Notes: generated by a model from the letters alone, not told the origin. 64,000 nucleotides of DNA from CAKZYD01 sp039814715 (GCA_039814715.1 JBCCAR010000015.1:1-64000), one strand, 5' to 3'; counted from the first letter of the stretch, positions 31,541 through 40,939 are shown. Numbers and translations: made by a program.

Positions 31541-34201
31541 ATGCGCACGGCAGATATTCGCGATCAGTTTATTGAGTATTTCTCTCAGGCGGGCCACCAG
31601 CATGTGTCGTCCAGCCCGCTTGTACCGCGTAATGATCCAACGCTTATGTTTACCAATGCGGGCATGGTGCAGTTTAAAAATGTGTTCACCGGCGCCGAGA
31701 CACGGTCCTATAGCCGCGCTGTAACATCACAAAAATGTGTGCGGGCAGGCGGCAAACACAACGACTTAGATAATGTGGGCTATACCGCGCGTCACCACAC
31801 GTTTTTCGAGATGCTGGGGAATTTTTCTTTCGGCGATTATTTTAAAGCCGACGCCATTGAGTTTGCGTGGAACTTCGTTACTGGCGATTTAGCGCTCCAA
31901 AAAGACCGCCTCGTTGTCACCGTCTATCATGAAGATTACGAAGCTTATGATTTATGGCGAAAAATCGCCAGGCTTCCGGACCACCGGATTATCCGTATCG
32001 CAACGTCAGATAATTTTTGGTCCATGGGCGACACAGGTCCATGCGGGCCGTGTTCAGAAATTTTCTACGATCATGGGGAGGCGATTGCCGGCGGTCCTCC
32101 AGGGTCACCGGACGAGGATGGCGATCGGTTTATCGAGATCTGGAACTTGGTGTTTATGCAATATGACCAAGTCTCCAAAACGCAGCGCACGGACCTGCCT
32201 AAGCCATCTATTGATACAGGGATGGGCTTAGAGCGGCTTTCCGCCATTCTTCAAGGTGTTCACGATAACTACGATATCGATTTATTCCAGGCTCTCATCA
32301 ATCAGTCTGTTGAAGTGAGCGGTGCGCGGGCGCAGGGCGACGCTCTTATGAGCCACCGCGTGATCGCAGATCATATTCGGTCCTGTTCCTTCATGATTGC
32401 AGATGGGATTTTGCCATCAAACGAAGGCCGGGGATATGTGCTGAGGCGCATCATGCGCCGGGCGATGCGCCACGCGCATTTGCTTGGGAGTAAGGACCCG
32501 CTCATGCATCAATTGGTGCCGACGTTGGTCACTGAAATGGGCGCGGCATTCCCTGAATTGGTCCGCGCGCAAGCGCTGATGGCAGAGACGCTGGAGCGGG
32601 AGGAAATCCGGTTTCGCAGTTTGCTCGAACGCGGGCTTAAAATTCTTGATGATGTGACGAGCACCTTAGAGGACGGGGATGCGCTAGACGGAAAAACCGC
32701 CTTTAAACTATATGATACCTACGGCTTTCCCCTTGATTTAACCCAAGAATCCTTGCGCGCCCGCGGGATTGGTGTCGATAAGCCAGGGTTTGACGAAGCC
32801 ATGGAACAACAAAAAGCAGAAGCGCGCGCTGCTTGGGCGGGGTCAGGTGAAAGCGCAACGGATGCCATTTGGTTAGAATTGCAGCAAAATCTGAGCGCAA
32901 CAGATTTCCTTGGGTACGATACAAGTGACGCGATGGGGCAGGTCGATGCACTCGTTAGCAACGGCGCTATGCTTGATAGCGTAAGCGAAGGGCAGTCCTT
33001 GCTTGTAATAACGAACCAAACCACTTTTTATGGCGAATCGGGCGGTCAGCAAGGCGATACCGGAACGATCACTTGGGATGGCGGGACCGCGGCAGTTACC
33101 GACACGCAAAAAAGCGGGGGTTTGATTGTGCATCATGTGCAAATTACCTCCGGTACTTTGCGCAAAGGCGATGTTGTCACGCTTTCTCCGGATATGACGA
33201 GGCGTCTGCGACTGCGGTCAAATCATTCAGCAACACATTTGCTCCATGAAGCTCTGCGCCGGGTTTTAGGGGAGCATGTGAGCCAAAAGGGCTCTTTGGT
33301 GGCAGAAGATAAATTGCGCTTTGATTTCTCGCAGCCAGACCCGATGACGCCCACACAAATCCGACAAGTCGAGACCATTGTGAATGCGATGATCCGGCAA
33401 AACGAAGCGGTGACAACGCGCGTTATGGCGCCAGAGGATGCCCAAGAGAGCGGCGCCCTTGCGTTGTTCGGCGAAAAATATGGCGACGAAGTGCGTGTCT
33501 TGTTCATGGGCGGCGATGAGGCCGGCCGCAATGGGCATTTTTCCATTGAGCTATGTGGCGGCACGCATGTGGGGCGTTTAGGCGATATTGCGCTCTTTAA
33601 AGTGATTTCAGAAAGTGCAGTCTCTTCCGGCGTTCGCCGAATAGAAGCGGTCACCGGCGAAGAGGCCCGGCTGGCCTTCCAAGCCAAGGAGGACTTGTTG
33701 CTAGAGACAGCTGCCTCGTTAAAAGCAGCGCCGCAAGATGTTGCAGGCCGTGTTGCTGCACTTCAAGCCGAGCGTAAGACCTTAGAAAAACAGCTGTCGG
33801 ACGCAAAAAAGGCGCTGGCCATGGGCGGCGGTCAAGGCGGGACGGCTAGTGCTGCTGAGCAGTTTGGCGATATCGAATTCGTTGGCAAAGTCCTGGACGA
33901 TGTCCCTGCCAAAGACCTGCGCGGTATAGCGGACGACGCAAAAAGGCAGCTGAAGGCCGGCATCGTCGTGGTTATTGGCGTGAATGATGGGAAGGCGGCT
34001 ATTGTGGCGGGTGTCACAGACACATTGACTGACACTTACAGCGCAGTCGACTTGGTGCGATTGGCTGCTCAGCAAGTGGGCGGCAAAGGCGGCGGCGGAC
34101 GGCCGGATATGGCGCAAGCGGGTGGTCCCGATGGCGCTGCCGCGCAGCAGGCGATCAGCGCAATAAAAGCTTATTTAGCAGCGCAGGCCGACGCCGCTTA
34201 A
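31541..34201 (+). CDS. alaS: Alanyl-tRNA synthetase
   Basis: 886 residues, full length. The class II aminoacylation domain (PTLMFTNAGMVQFKNVFTG, ARHHTFFEMLGNFSFGDYFK) is followed by the editing domain with SNHSATHLLHEALRRVLG and the zinc-site CGGTHVGRLGDI. The C-terminal C-Ala domain has GGKGGGRPDMAQAGG. It charges tRNA-Ala and removes mis-attached Ser or Gly. Its stop overlaps the convergent hydrolase-OsmC gene by 4 bases. No clear RBS. Confidence 0.98.
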   Translation: MRTADIRDQFIEYFSQAGHQHVSSSPLVPRNDPTLMFTNAGMVQFKNVFTGAETRSYSRAVTSQKCVRAGGKHNDLDNVGYTARHHTFFEMLGNFSFGDYFKADAIEFAWNFVTGDLALQKDRLVVTVYHEDYEAYDLWRKIARLPDHRIIRIATSDNFWSMGDTGPCGPCSEIFYDHGEAIAGGPPGSPDEDGDRFIEIWNLVFMQYDQVSKTQRTDLPKPSIDTGMGLERLSAILQGVHDNYDIDLFQALINQSVEVSGARAQGDALMSHRVIADHIRSCSFMIADGILPSNEGRGYVLRRIMRRAMRHAHLLGSKDPLMHQLVPTLVTEMGAAFPELVRAQALMAETLEREEIRFRSLLERGLKILDDVTSTLEDGDALDGKTAFKLYDTYGFPLDLTQESLRARGIGVDKPGFDEAMEQQKAEARAAWAGSGESATDAIWLELQQNLSATDFLGYDTSDAMGQVDALVSNGAMLDSVSEGQSLLVITNQTTFYGESGGQQGDTGTITWDGGTAAVTDTQKSGGLIVHHVQITSGTLRKGDVVTLSPDMTRRLRLRSNHSATHLLHEALRRVLGEHVSQKGSLVAEDKLRFDFSQPDPMTPTQIRQVETIVNAMIRQNEAVTTRVMAPEDAQESGALALFGEKYGDEVRVLFMGGDEAGRNGHFSIELCGGTHVGRLGDIALFKVISESAVSSGVRRIEAVTGEEARLAFQAKEDLLLETAASLKAAPQDVAGRVAALQAERKTLEKQLSDAKKALAMGGGQGGTASAAEQFGDIEFVGKVLDDVPAKDLRGIADDAKRQLKAGIVVVIGVNDGKAAIVAGVTDTLTDTYSAVDLVRLAAQQVGGKGGGGRPDMAQAGGPDGAAAQQAISAIKAYLAAQADAA

Positions 34202-35415
34202 CTTATAGCGACCGTATCAACCCGGGCGCCGCGCTCAAGCGTTTTGTGGACGGGACACTTATTGGCGATTTCGGTCAGGCGGGTCATTTGGTCCGCTGGT
34301 AATTCCGCTGGAAAAGACAGACGCCTTTCAAAGACGTCTGTGCCGCTGTCCTTTTGATTTGTGACGCCGATAGACAGCGGTCCAACGTCCCACTTTTTCC
34401 GCTGCGCGTACATGCGCATGGTGATGACGGTGCAAGCCGCTAGCGCAGCGCATAGGAAGTGGTATGGCGTAGGCCCGCGGTTTTGTCCGCCCAGACTCTC
34501 CGGCTCATCAGCAATAATCGGATGTCCGCCAGCGTCTCCGTCCAGCGTGTAAAGGCCGTCGCCGCGTTCCATAAGCGTTGCTTGCGCCGCGTGGGCGGGC
34601 GACTGTGTGTGGTCCGGTCGCTGTTGGGGCGCGGTTGCCGGTTTAGTCGCGATGCTCGGCAGATAGCGTGCCGCCCATCCCGCGATGGCGTCAGCCACGT
34701 AAAGTGCGTCTGCTTTCTTTGTGAGCAGGTGGTCTGCGGTGTCGAGGCTGATGAAACTCTTTGGGTGTTTTGCTGCAACAAAAATGCGCTCTGCGTTTTC
34801 AATGCCAACGCTCTGATCAATAGGCGAATGCATGACTAGCAATGCGGCGCGCAGATGGGCCGTATCATCGGCAATGGATTGCGATCTGATATCGTCTAAG
34901 AACTGACGGCGGATCCGAAATGGCCGCCCTGCCAGCGTCACCTCTGCTTCGCCATCTTTCTCAATGTCGGGGATCCAAGCATCAAAATTATGGGCGACAT
35001 GACCCGGGTCAAACGGAGCCGCAACCGTGACGATCGCTTTAAGGGAGGCTATTGCAGGAGCTGCTTTTAAGGCGGCGGCCCCGCCTAGCGAATGCCCGAT
35101 AAGAATATCCGGCGCCATGCCGCTCTCTGCCAATTGCTGGGCAGCATCGATAAGGTCTTCGACATTTGATGTGAAATTCGTGTTGGCGAATTCTCCTTCA
35201 CTTGCGCCAAGGCCAGTAAAATCAAAGCGCAGAACGGCGATGCCATGCGCATTTAGCCGGCGTGCAATTTGGTTGGCGGCGAAGATATCTTTTGTGCAGG
35301 TGAAACAGTGTGCGAATAAGGCGACAGCCTCGTGCTGGCCATCTGGTCTATCCAGACGCGCAGCTAAGTGTTCGCCAGCACGGTTTTCAAACACAAATTT
35401 TTTTGTTGGCACCAC
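34198..35415 (-). CDS. Fusion of alpha/beta hydrolase and OsmC-like domain
   Basis: 405 residues. Residues 1-250 are an alpha/beta hydrolase with LFAHCFTCTKDIFAA and the nucleophile Ser in LIGHSLGGAAAL; the acid/base end is SPIDQSVGIENA and TADHLLTKKADA. Residues 270-405 are an OsmC/Ohr fold with GPTPYHFLCAALAACTVITMRMYA and KCPVHKTLERG, placing two peroxidatic-type Cys as in OsmC. OsmC proteins reduce organic peroxides. This fusion is known in proteobacteria, with no settled substrate. Confidence 0.88.
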   Translation of the reverse strand: MVPTKKFVFENRAGEHLAARLDRPDGQHEAVALFAHCFTCTKDIFAANQIARRLNAHGIAVLRFDFTGLGASEGEFANTNFTSNVEDLIDAAQQLAESGMAPDILIGHSLGGAAALKAAPAIASLKAIVTVAAPFDPGHVAHNFDAWIPDIEKDGEAEVTLAGRPFRIRRQFLDDIRSQSIADDTAHLRAALLVMHSPIDQSVGIENAERIFVAAKHPKSFISLDTADHLLTKKADALYVADAIAGWAARYLPSIATKPATAPQQRPDHTQSPAHAAQATLMERGDGLYTLDGDAGGHPIIADEPESLGGQNRGPTPYHFLCAALAACTVITMRMYAQRKKWDVGPLSIGVTNQKDSGTDVFERRLSFPAELPADQMTRLTEIANKCPVHKTLERGARVDTVAIS

Positions 35416-35542
35416 GCGCTCCTGCTAACTTGTTTTAAATCCTGCGATATGACACGCAGCCAGTATAGTACGTGTAGCACAGAGGCGATCGAAAGGTCAT
35501 CTGCGCGGCGGACTTATAGGCGTCATTAAAGGAGGTTGTTTT

Positions 35543-36703
35543 ATGGCAGGCGGACCACTAGCAGGGCTGAAGATTATTGAAATTGCTGGCATTGGGCCCG
35601 GGCCTTTCTGTGCCATGATGCTTGCCGACATGGGCGCCGAAGTTATTCGCGTGGACCGAGCTAAAAGTGCGCAAGGAGGGCTCAAGCAAAGCGCAAAGAA
35701 AGACGTGCTCAATCGAGGCCGCCGCTCTCTCGCAGTTGATTTAAAGGCGCCAAAGGGTACCGCGCTGATGCTTGATTTAATTGCAGGTGCAGATGGATTG
35801 CTCGAAGGGTTTCGCCCGGGTGTGATAGAGCGTCTTGGCCTCGGGCCGGAGGTCTGTTTAGCTCGCAACCCCAAGCTCGTTTTTGGCCGGATGACGGGCT
35901 GGGGTCAAACAGGCCCATGGGCAAAGATGGCGGGCCACGACATAAACTACATCTCTATTGCTGGCGCGCTGCACGCCTTTGGGCGTAAGGGCGAAAAGCC
36001 GACCCCGCCTATAAATATGGTGGGTGATTTCGGCGGCGGCGGCATGCTGATGGCCTTTGGCATGGTGTGCGGCTTGCTGGAAGCAGCGCGTTCAGGCAAA
36101 GGCCAGGTCATTGATGCCGCTATGGTCGATGGGTCTGCGCTGATGATGACGATGATCCATGCTTTCATGGCAATGGGTACCTGGCGAGATGAACGCGGCG
36201 TCAACGTCCTAGATACAGGCGCGCATTTTTACGAGGTTTTTGAAACTGCGGATGGCAAATACATGGGCGTTGGCTCCATAGAGCCGCAGTTTTACACTCT
36301 GCTTCTCGAAAAGACCGGGTTGTCGGATGATCCAGCCTTTGCCGCGCAGATGGACCCTAACCAATGGGAGCCGCTTAAGGCAAAGCTAGCAGATGTATTT
36401 TTAACGAAAACGCGCGCGCAGTGGGAAGCGGTCTTTGATAGGACCGACGCCTGCGTCGCGCCCGTCCTCTCCATGACAGAAGCACCAGATCACGAACACA
36501 ACCGCGCACGCGGCATATTCATTGATGTGGCTGGCATAACGCAAGCTGCGCCAGCCCCTCGGTTTTCTCGCAGTGCTGCTGGCATACCTACGCCGCCATC
36601 AAGCCCCGGAGAGGACACAGCTCAGGTGCTTTCGTCCTGGGGTATTGCCCAGGACCGCATTGACGACCTTTTAGGCGAAGGGGTCGTTGTTCAAGCAGAG
36701 TAA
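35543..36703 (+). CDS. Alpha-methylacyl-CoA racemase (CaiB/BaiF family)
   Basis: 386 residues, starting MAGGPLAGLKIIEIAGIGPGPFCAMMLADMGAEVIRVDR, the CaiB/BaiF fold. His132 (in AGHDINYIS), Asp162 (in VGDFGGGGM) and Glu247 (in GSIEPQFYTLL) have the same spacing as the catalytic His126, Asp156 and Glu241 of mycobacterial MCR. This favours racemase over CoA-transferase. It would invert the 2-methyl centre of branched acyl-CoAs for beta-oxidation. The RBS is AAAGGAGG. It stands alone. Confidence 0.9.
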   Translation: MAGGPLAGLKIIEIAGIGPGPFCAMMLADMGAEVIRVDRAKSAQGGLKQSAKKDVLNRGRRSLAVDLKAPKGTALMLDLIAGADGLLEGFRPGVIERLGLGPEVCLARNPKLVFGRMTGWGQTGPWAKMAGHDINYISIAGALHAFGRKGEKPTPPINMVGDFGGGGMLMAFGMVCGLLEAARSGKGQVIDAAMVDGSALMMTMIHAFMAMGTWRDERGVNVLDTGAHFYEVFETADGKYMGVGSIEPQFYTLLLEKTGLSDDPAFAAQMDPNQWEPLKAKLADVFLTKTRAQWEAVFDRTDACVAPVLSMTEAPDHEHNRARGIFIDVAGITQAAPAPRFSRSAAGIPTPPSSPGEDTAQVLSSWGIAQDRIDDLLGEGVVVQAE

Positions 36704-36710
36704 CTGCGGA

Positions 36711-36893
36711 CTAGACTTTGAGGTCGAGGAGTTTTCCGCCATCCACGTCAGCAGAAGGGGCTTCTGCTTTGACAGCAGGAATTACGTCGGTAGCAGCTTG
36801 CTTTTGTGCTTTGGCAGAACTCTCTAACGACGAGGCTGACCCGGTCGCAGCTGTGGGGGTTGCAATGGTCGCGCTCGATGATTGAATATCCAT
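36711..36893 (-). CDS. Small protein, possibly a YjfB-like motility protein
   Basis: 60 residues from the ATG at 36893, which has AAGGAGAAG upstream; the frame continues to 36980 without a better start. The protein is Ala/Ser-rich, begins MDIQSSSATIAT and ends DGGKLLDLKV. That build (MDI/V start, small Ala-rich helix, LDL/IRV end) resembles YjfB-like putative motility proteins, but the match is weak. It lies 8 bases from the convergent racemase gene. It could be unrelated. Confidence 0.5.
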   Translation of the reverse strand: MDIQSSSATIATPTAATGSASSLESSAKAQKQAATDVIPAVKAEAPSADVDGGKLLDLKV

Positions 36894-37097
36894 CAGATCT
36901 TCTCCTTCAGGCCTCTGCCAATCGGCGACGCCGTTGTTTTTGGGGCGATCTTTCTGATCTTGATAGGCATTCTTGCCCACATTGGTCCTTCCGCATTTTC
37001 CATATAAGTTTTAAAGAGTGATTAATGCCGCAATGCGTCGCCGGAGTTTGGGCCTGATTTTTGCTGATATGGCAGGGTTATTCGGGCGGGGAACCCC

Positions 37098-38318
37098 ATG
37101 TTTTCATTTAGGTTTAGGGCATTCGTGCTGGCTTTGACTTTAAGCGCTTGCACACAATCATTACCGCAGCTGCCATCGGCTCAAACAGATGGCTCGGTGA
37201 TGCCCGACGACGCTGATGCGGCAACATTTGTACGCATGGGGGATCGTCTGCTGCGGCAAGGCGACGTGAAATCTGCGACCACAATGTATAGCCGCGCGCA
37301 GCGCCTTGATCCAAGCGATGCCACTGTGTACGCACGTTTAGGCGACGTCGCTTGGCAGCGCGGGCAGTTGAGCGCAGCAGCAGGTCTCTATGCAGAAGCC
37401 CTGCGGATCGACCAAAGCAATCCAGATGCTCTGCTGGGACGAGCGCGCGCCCTCGCGCTTGCAGACGAAGCCGATGCCGCCATGGTTTTGGTTAATGATC
37501 TTATCCAAACACACGGCGCTGATTATCGCGCTCTTTCTCTTAAAGCGATGTTGTTTGATTTAAAGGGCGACCATGATTCCGCGCAGACGCTTTTCTCTCG
37601 CGCGCTCGATGACCGGGGAAATGACCCAAACCTTACCATCTCTCTTGCTTATTCTTTTGCCCTTGAAGGGGATTATCGAACCGCAGTGGAGAAGCTGCGC
37701 CCATTGGGACAAAACCAAGCGACAGCGCCGCGCGGACAGTATGCGCTGGCAGATGTGTATGCGCTATCGGGGCAAAGTGACGTCGGGCTTGAGCTGCGCA
37801 AAGCAGCTGCTGGCGGCGCGGATGTAAGCGGCGCTGATCAGGTGTTCCTGCGCCGCTTGGCTGGTTTAACGCCGCCGCAGCAAGCCAGAGCGCTTTTTTT
37901 CCGCAGCTTGCCAACACTAGAGCAACAAGAAGAGGCTGCAGAGCCTAAAGCTTCGGAGCAAACAAGCTCTGCCGTAGTAGCAAATAGCAACCCGCTAGAA
38001 CGGCCAAAGCCCAAAAAGCAACTTGAAGCGACCTACTGGGTGCAAATTGCCTCTTTCAAGAGTTTTGAAGCGCTTGAGATGGGCTGGTACACTATCAGCC
38101 GGCAGAATCCAGAACTCAGTAGCCGCCTGATGCCGCGGGTTGAAAGCCTTGATATCGCAGGCAAAGGACGGTTTCATCGTCTTTACGCTGGCGGCTACGC
38201 AACAAAGAAAGATGCCGATCAAACATGCCGCGCCCTGCGCAACGTTGACCTCAACTGCGTCATTGTGGTTGGGTCGCGCACTGTGGATACGCTTGCCCAG
38301 CGGCTGGCGGACCGGTAA
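37098..38318 (+). CDS. TPR and SPOR-domain lipoprotein
   Basis: 406 residues. The lipobox LTLSAC puts a lipid-anchored Cys near residue 18. Four to five TPR units fill about 42-210 (TFVRMGDRLLRQGDVKSATTMYSRAQRLDP and following). A linker precedes a C-terminal SPOR domain (about 325-400, TYWVQIASFKSFEALEMGW and FHRLYAGGYATKKDADQTC). SPOR domains bind peptidoglycan stripped of stem peptides at the division site. It is 9 bases before the chorismate mutase gene. Confidence 0.82.
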   Translation: MFSFRFRAFVLALTLSACTQSLPQLPSAQTDGSVMPDDADAATFVRMGDRLLRQGDVKSATTMYSRAQRLDPSDATVYARLGDVAWQRGQLSAAAGLYAEALRIDQSNPDALLGRARALALADEADAAMVLVNDLIQTHGADYRALSLKAMLFDLKGDHDSAQTLFSRALDDRGNDPNLTISLAYSFALEGDYRTAVEKLRPLGQNQATAPRGQYALADVYALSGQSDVGLELRKAAAGGADVSGADQVFLRRLAGLTPPQQARALFFRSLPTLEQQEEAAEPKASEQTSSAVVANSNPLERPKPKKQLEATYWVQIASFKSFEALEMGWYTISRQNPELSSRLMPRVESLDIAGKGRFHRLYAGGYATKKDADQTCRALRNVDLNCVIVVGSRTVDTLAQRLADR

Positions 38319-38327
38319 GAGCGACCC

Positions 38328-38657
38328 ATGCCTGCTTCAGATTCTTTGCCGTTGCGCGCTGGCGCTGCCCCATGTGACACTATGGAAGACGTTCGCCGCG
38401 AAATCGACCGCGTGGACCGCGCCTTGGTTGTCCTGCTCGCTGAACGTTTGTCGTATATTGAGCAAGCAGGCGTTATAAAGCCTCAGCGCGGCGATGTGCG
38501 TGATGAAGCACGCATTGATGACGTGCTCTCTAAAGTCAAAGCGGCGGGCGCGCGGTTTGATCTGCCCGACGCGTATCTTACAGACGTATTCCGGCATTTG
38601 ATTGAGTGGTCCATTGCACATGAATTCGGCGTTTTCGACGAGCGCAGCGAACCCTAG
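38328..38657 (+). CDS. Chorismate mutase (AroQ type)
   Basis: 109 residues, all helical. MEDVRREIDRVDRALVVLLAERLSYIEQAG is the AroQ first helix with the Arg that holds the chorismate ring. RDEARIDDVLSKVKAAG is the second, and the third is AYLTDVFRHLIEWSI. It converts chorismate to prephenate for Phe and Tyr. Start may instead be the ATG at 38382, since the conserved region begins there. Confidence 0.85.
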   Translation: MPASDSLPLRAGAAPCDTMEDVRREIDRVDRALVVLLAERLSYIEQAGVIKPQRGDVRDEARIDDVLSKVKAAGARFDLPDAYLTDVFRHLIEWSIAHEFGVFDERSEP

Positions 38658-38729
38658 GCTATTGCCAAGCGCTTGATCACACTCGCGCCTTAGCCTAGCG
38701 TGAAGCATCACAGCGGAGGGACGTCGTCT

Positions 38730-40232
38730 ATGTCGACCGGCACACTTGGCGGGCCAGCATATCTTGCAATTGATGAAGGAACGACAAGCACCCGCGTTGC
38801 CGCATTCTCTCAAGATGGCGCTCTGCTAACCCAATCAAACAAAACGTTTGAGCAGTTTTTCCCAAAACCAGGCTGGGTGGAACATGACGCCGAAGAGATT
38901 TTTCGCGCTGTCTGTGAAACCCTTGAAACCGTGCTGAGCGGTTTAGGAGCACACACGCCGGCCGCGATCGGCATCACCAATCAGCGCGAGACCGTGGTGG
39001 TTTGGGACCGCGCAACTGGAAAGCCTGTCGCGCCGGCAATCGTTTGGCAGGACCGCCGAACGGCGGCATTCTGCGATGCTCTAAAAGCCGGTGGTCATGA
39101 AGACGATGTCATCGCACGCACGGGTTTGCTGTTAGACCCTTATTTTACGGCCACCAAACTGCGCTGGCTGCTCAAAAATGTGGACGGCCTGCAGGCCAAA
39201 GCGCGCCAGGGCAAGGTCCTGGCTGGAACGATTGATGCCTATCTCGCATACCGGCTGACAGGTAAGCACGTCACCGATCATTCTAATGCGTCTCGCACTT
39301 TGCTGTATAACTTAGAGCGCGGTGAGTGGGATGACCAGCTGTGCGCTTTGTTCGGTATTGAACGCGCGATATTGCCTCATATCGTTGATACAGCAGGGCC
39401 GATTGGCGCTGTGCAAGGCGGATTGCCAGGCCAGGGAGTACCGATTTGCGCCATTGCAGGGGACCAGCAAGCTGCCACCATTGGCCAAGCGTGTCTCCAG
39501 CCCGGTCAAGCCAAGGCGACCTATGGCACGGGCTGCTTCTTGCTCGCTAACACGGGGCTTGAGATCAAACGATCACACAACCGCCTTTTAAGTACCGTCC
39601 TTAGCTCTCTAAAAGGCCAGAGGACCTTCGCGTTAGAAGGATCGATATTTGTAGCCGGGTCTCTGATGCAATGGCTTCGCGATAGCTTGCAGTTGATTGA
39701 AAGCGCGGAGGAGAGTGAAGCACTCGCGCGCAGTGTGGATGACAGCGCTGGCGTCGTCATCGTTCCTGCCTTGGCCGGCCTGGGCGCACCTTATTGGAAC
39801 CCCCATGCACGCGGCGCAATCTTAGGCCTCACCCGCGGGGCAACACGGGCCCATGTTGTCCGTGCAGCGCTTGAAGCGCAAAGCTATCAAACACATGATC
39901 TCATCGTTGCAATGGGCAGGGATGGCCAAACGATCGATACGCTACGCGTTGATGGGGGTATGGTGAGTAATGAGTGGTTGTGCCAAGACTTAGCGGATGT
40001 TCTTGGCATTGCGCTTGAAAAGCCAGCTGTTGTTGAAACAACGGCGCTTGGAGCGGCCATGCTAGCGTGTCTGGGCGTCGGTGATGCTGCAGATTTGAAG
40101 GAGACAGCGCACATGTGGCAGCCAAATGCAACCTTTGAGCCCGGCCAGCCAAAAGAGACCGTTCGCGCCCGACTGCGGCTTTGGCATGACGCCATAGGGC
40201 GGGTCGATCAGCGCGCACTCGGGGAGGGGTAG
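38730..40232 (+). CDS. glpK: Glycerol kinase
   Basis: 500 residues from the ATG at 38730 (GGAGGG upstream); a GTG at 38700 is less likely. FGGY kinase fold: YLAIDEGTTSTRVAAF at the ATP site, GITNQRETVVVWD and IVWQDRRTAAFCD for glycerol, the AGDQQAATIGQACLQPGQAKATYGTGCF segment, and ALAGLGAPYWNPHARGAILGLTRG. It makes glycerol 3-phosphate. No glpF or glpD is next to it; two small membrane-protein genes follow in the same direction. Confidence 0.96.
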   Translation: MSTGTLGGPAYLAIDEGTTSTRVAAFSQDGALLTQSNKTFEQFFPKPGWVEHDAEEIFRAVCETLETVLSGLGAHTPAAIGITNQRETVVVWDRATGKPVAPAIVWQDRRTAAFCDALKAGGHEDDVIARTGLLLDPYFTATKLRWLLKNVDGLQAKARQGKVLAGTIDAYLAYRLTGKHVTDHSNASRTLLYNLERGEWDDQLCALFGIERAILPHIVDTAGPIGAVQGGLPGQGVPICAIAGDQQAATIGQACLQPGQAKATYGTGCFLLANTGLEIKRSHNRLLSTVLSSLKGQRTFALEGSIFVAGSLMQWLRDSLQLIESAEESEALARSVDDSAGVVIVPALAGLGAPYWNPHARGAILGLTRGATRAHVVRAALEAQSYQTHDLIVAMGRDGQTIDTLRVDGGMVSNEWLCQDLADVLGIALEKPAVVETTALGAAMLACLGVGDAADLKETAHMWQPNATFEPGQPKETVRARLRLWHDAIGRVDQRALGEG

Positions 40233-40236
40233 GCTA

Positions 40237-40476
40237 ATGCCCATTTGGTTACAGGCAATATTCGCACTAACCGTTCTCGCCTCCTTGCTTTTCATCGTGA
40301 CAGGTCTGGTCGCGCTTGTGCGCACTCGCGGCAAGCTCTTGCGGCCATGGCTACTCATCGCGGTCGGTCTTATCACGTTGTTAAATGTTTATTTCCTTAC
40401 TGCGCCTAGACCTGAAGGCCATAGCATGATGCCGGCTCAGTCATCCCAGAGTCCGCCGGAAGAGGGATCACAATGA
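40237..40476 (+). CDS. Small two-helix membrane protein
   Basis: 79 residues with two membrane helices (about 5-27, LQAIFALTVLASLLFIVTGLVAL, and 36-55, PWLLIAVGLITLLNVYFLTA), a basic loop between and a polar Ser/Pro tail. It follows glpK by 4 bases and overlaps the next small gene by 4 (ATGA). Family not recognised. Confidence 0.6.
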   Translation: MPIWLQAIFALTVLASLLFIVTGLVALVRTRGKLLRPWLLIAVGLITLLNVYFLTAPRPEGHSMMPAQSSQSPPEEGSQ

Positions 40477-40562
40477 ACGTTTTCGGAAAAGCCTTTTTGA
40501 TGACCGTCATCTTGATGATCGCATTTCTCATGCTCAGCAATTTTCTCCTCTCCGATATATAA
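40473..40562 (+). CDS. 29-residue membrane peptide, coupled to the previous gene
   Basis: The frame ATG 40473 to TAA 40562 encodes MNVFGKAFLMTVILMIAFLM and nine more residues, a single hydrophobic helix with a basic start. Its ATG overlaps the stop of the 79-residue gene (ATGA), so translation is probably coupled. Too small to assign; similar tiny membrane proteins are often missed in annotation. Confidence 0.5.
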   Translation: MNVFGKAFLMTVILMIAFLMLSNFLLSDI

Positions 40563-40578
40563 TATATGACTTGATCTA

Positions 40579-40599
40579 TATATATCGAAAAGATATATA
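40579..40599. repeat. AT-rich inverted repeat
   Basis: TATATATC (40579-40586), loop GAAAA, GATATATA (40592-40599): a perfect 8-bp stem in an AT-rich island (40551-40602) unlike the surrounding DNA. It may be a weak terminator of the small membrane genes or a protein-binding site. Confidence 0.5.
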
Positions 40600-40629
40600 A
40601 GAACGCATCTCCTCTTTGGATGCGATGCG

Positions 40630-40857
40630 ATGCTTGTTTTAGCCGCCTTATTCACCGCACTCTTCGTCACAACCTGCGGCATTGACGCGGTCAACGTTGA
40701 TTTTGAGGAGCCCGGCCAGCCTGGCGTCATGGCTTACCAAGCGGCAAAGACCTATGGCATTGCCGGTAACGACAAGAGGGCTCCCTTACCAAAGGCCAAA
40801 AAGGGCGACGTTGAATGTGTTCTTCCGGTTGTCCGGCTTGGTCTTGCTCGTCGCTGA
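40630..40857 (+). CDS. Possible small secreted protein or lipoprotein
   Basis: 75 residues: hydrophobic N-terminus (LVLAALFTALFVTTCGID) with a Cys at 16 that could be a lipobox of poor quality, then a polar part with KRAPLPKAKKGDVEC. No RBS and no family recognised. The upstream AT-rich island and downstream tRNA make a real gene possible, but it may be chance. Confidence 0.3.
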   Translation: MLVLAALFTALFVTTCGIDAVNVDFEEPGQPGVMAYQAAKTYGIAGNDKRAPLPKAKKGDVECVLPVVRLGLARR

Positions 40858-40939
40858 GCAGAGAGTGGGTAGTTTTTTTAGTCTTCGCTCAGAGCGTCCT
40901 TGCAATTCATAGCATCACCGCGATAGACCTAGGCGCGAT

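Noticed and set aside
31541..34201. Several long antisense frames within alaS
   Set aside because: alaS is continuous and full length with all motifs; the antisense frames have no starts with RBS and no domain features.
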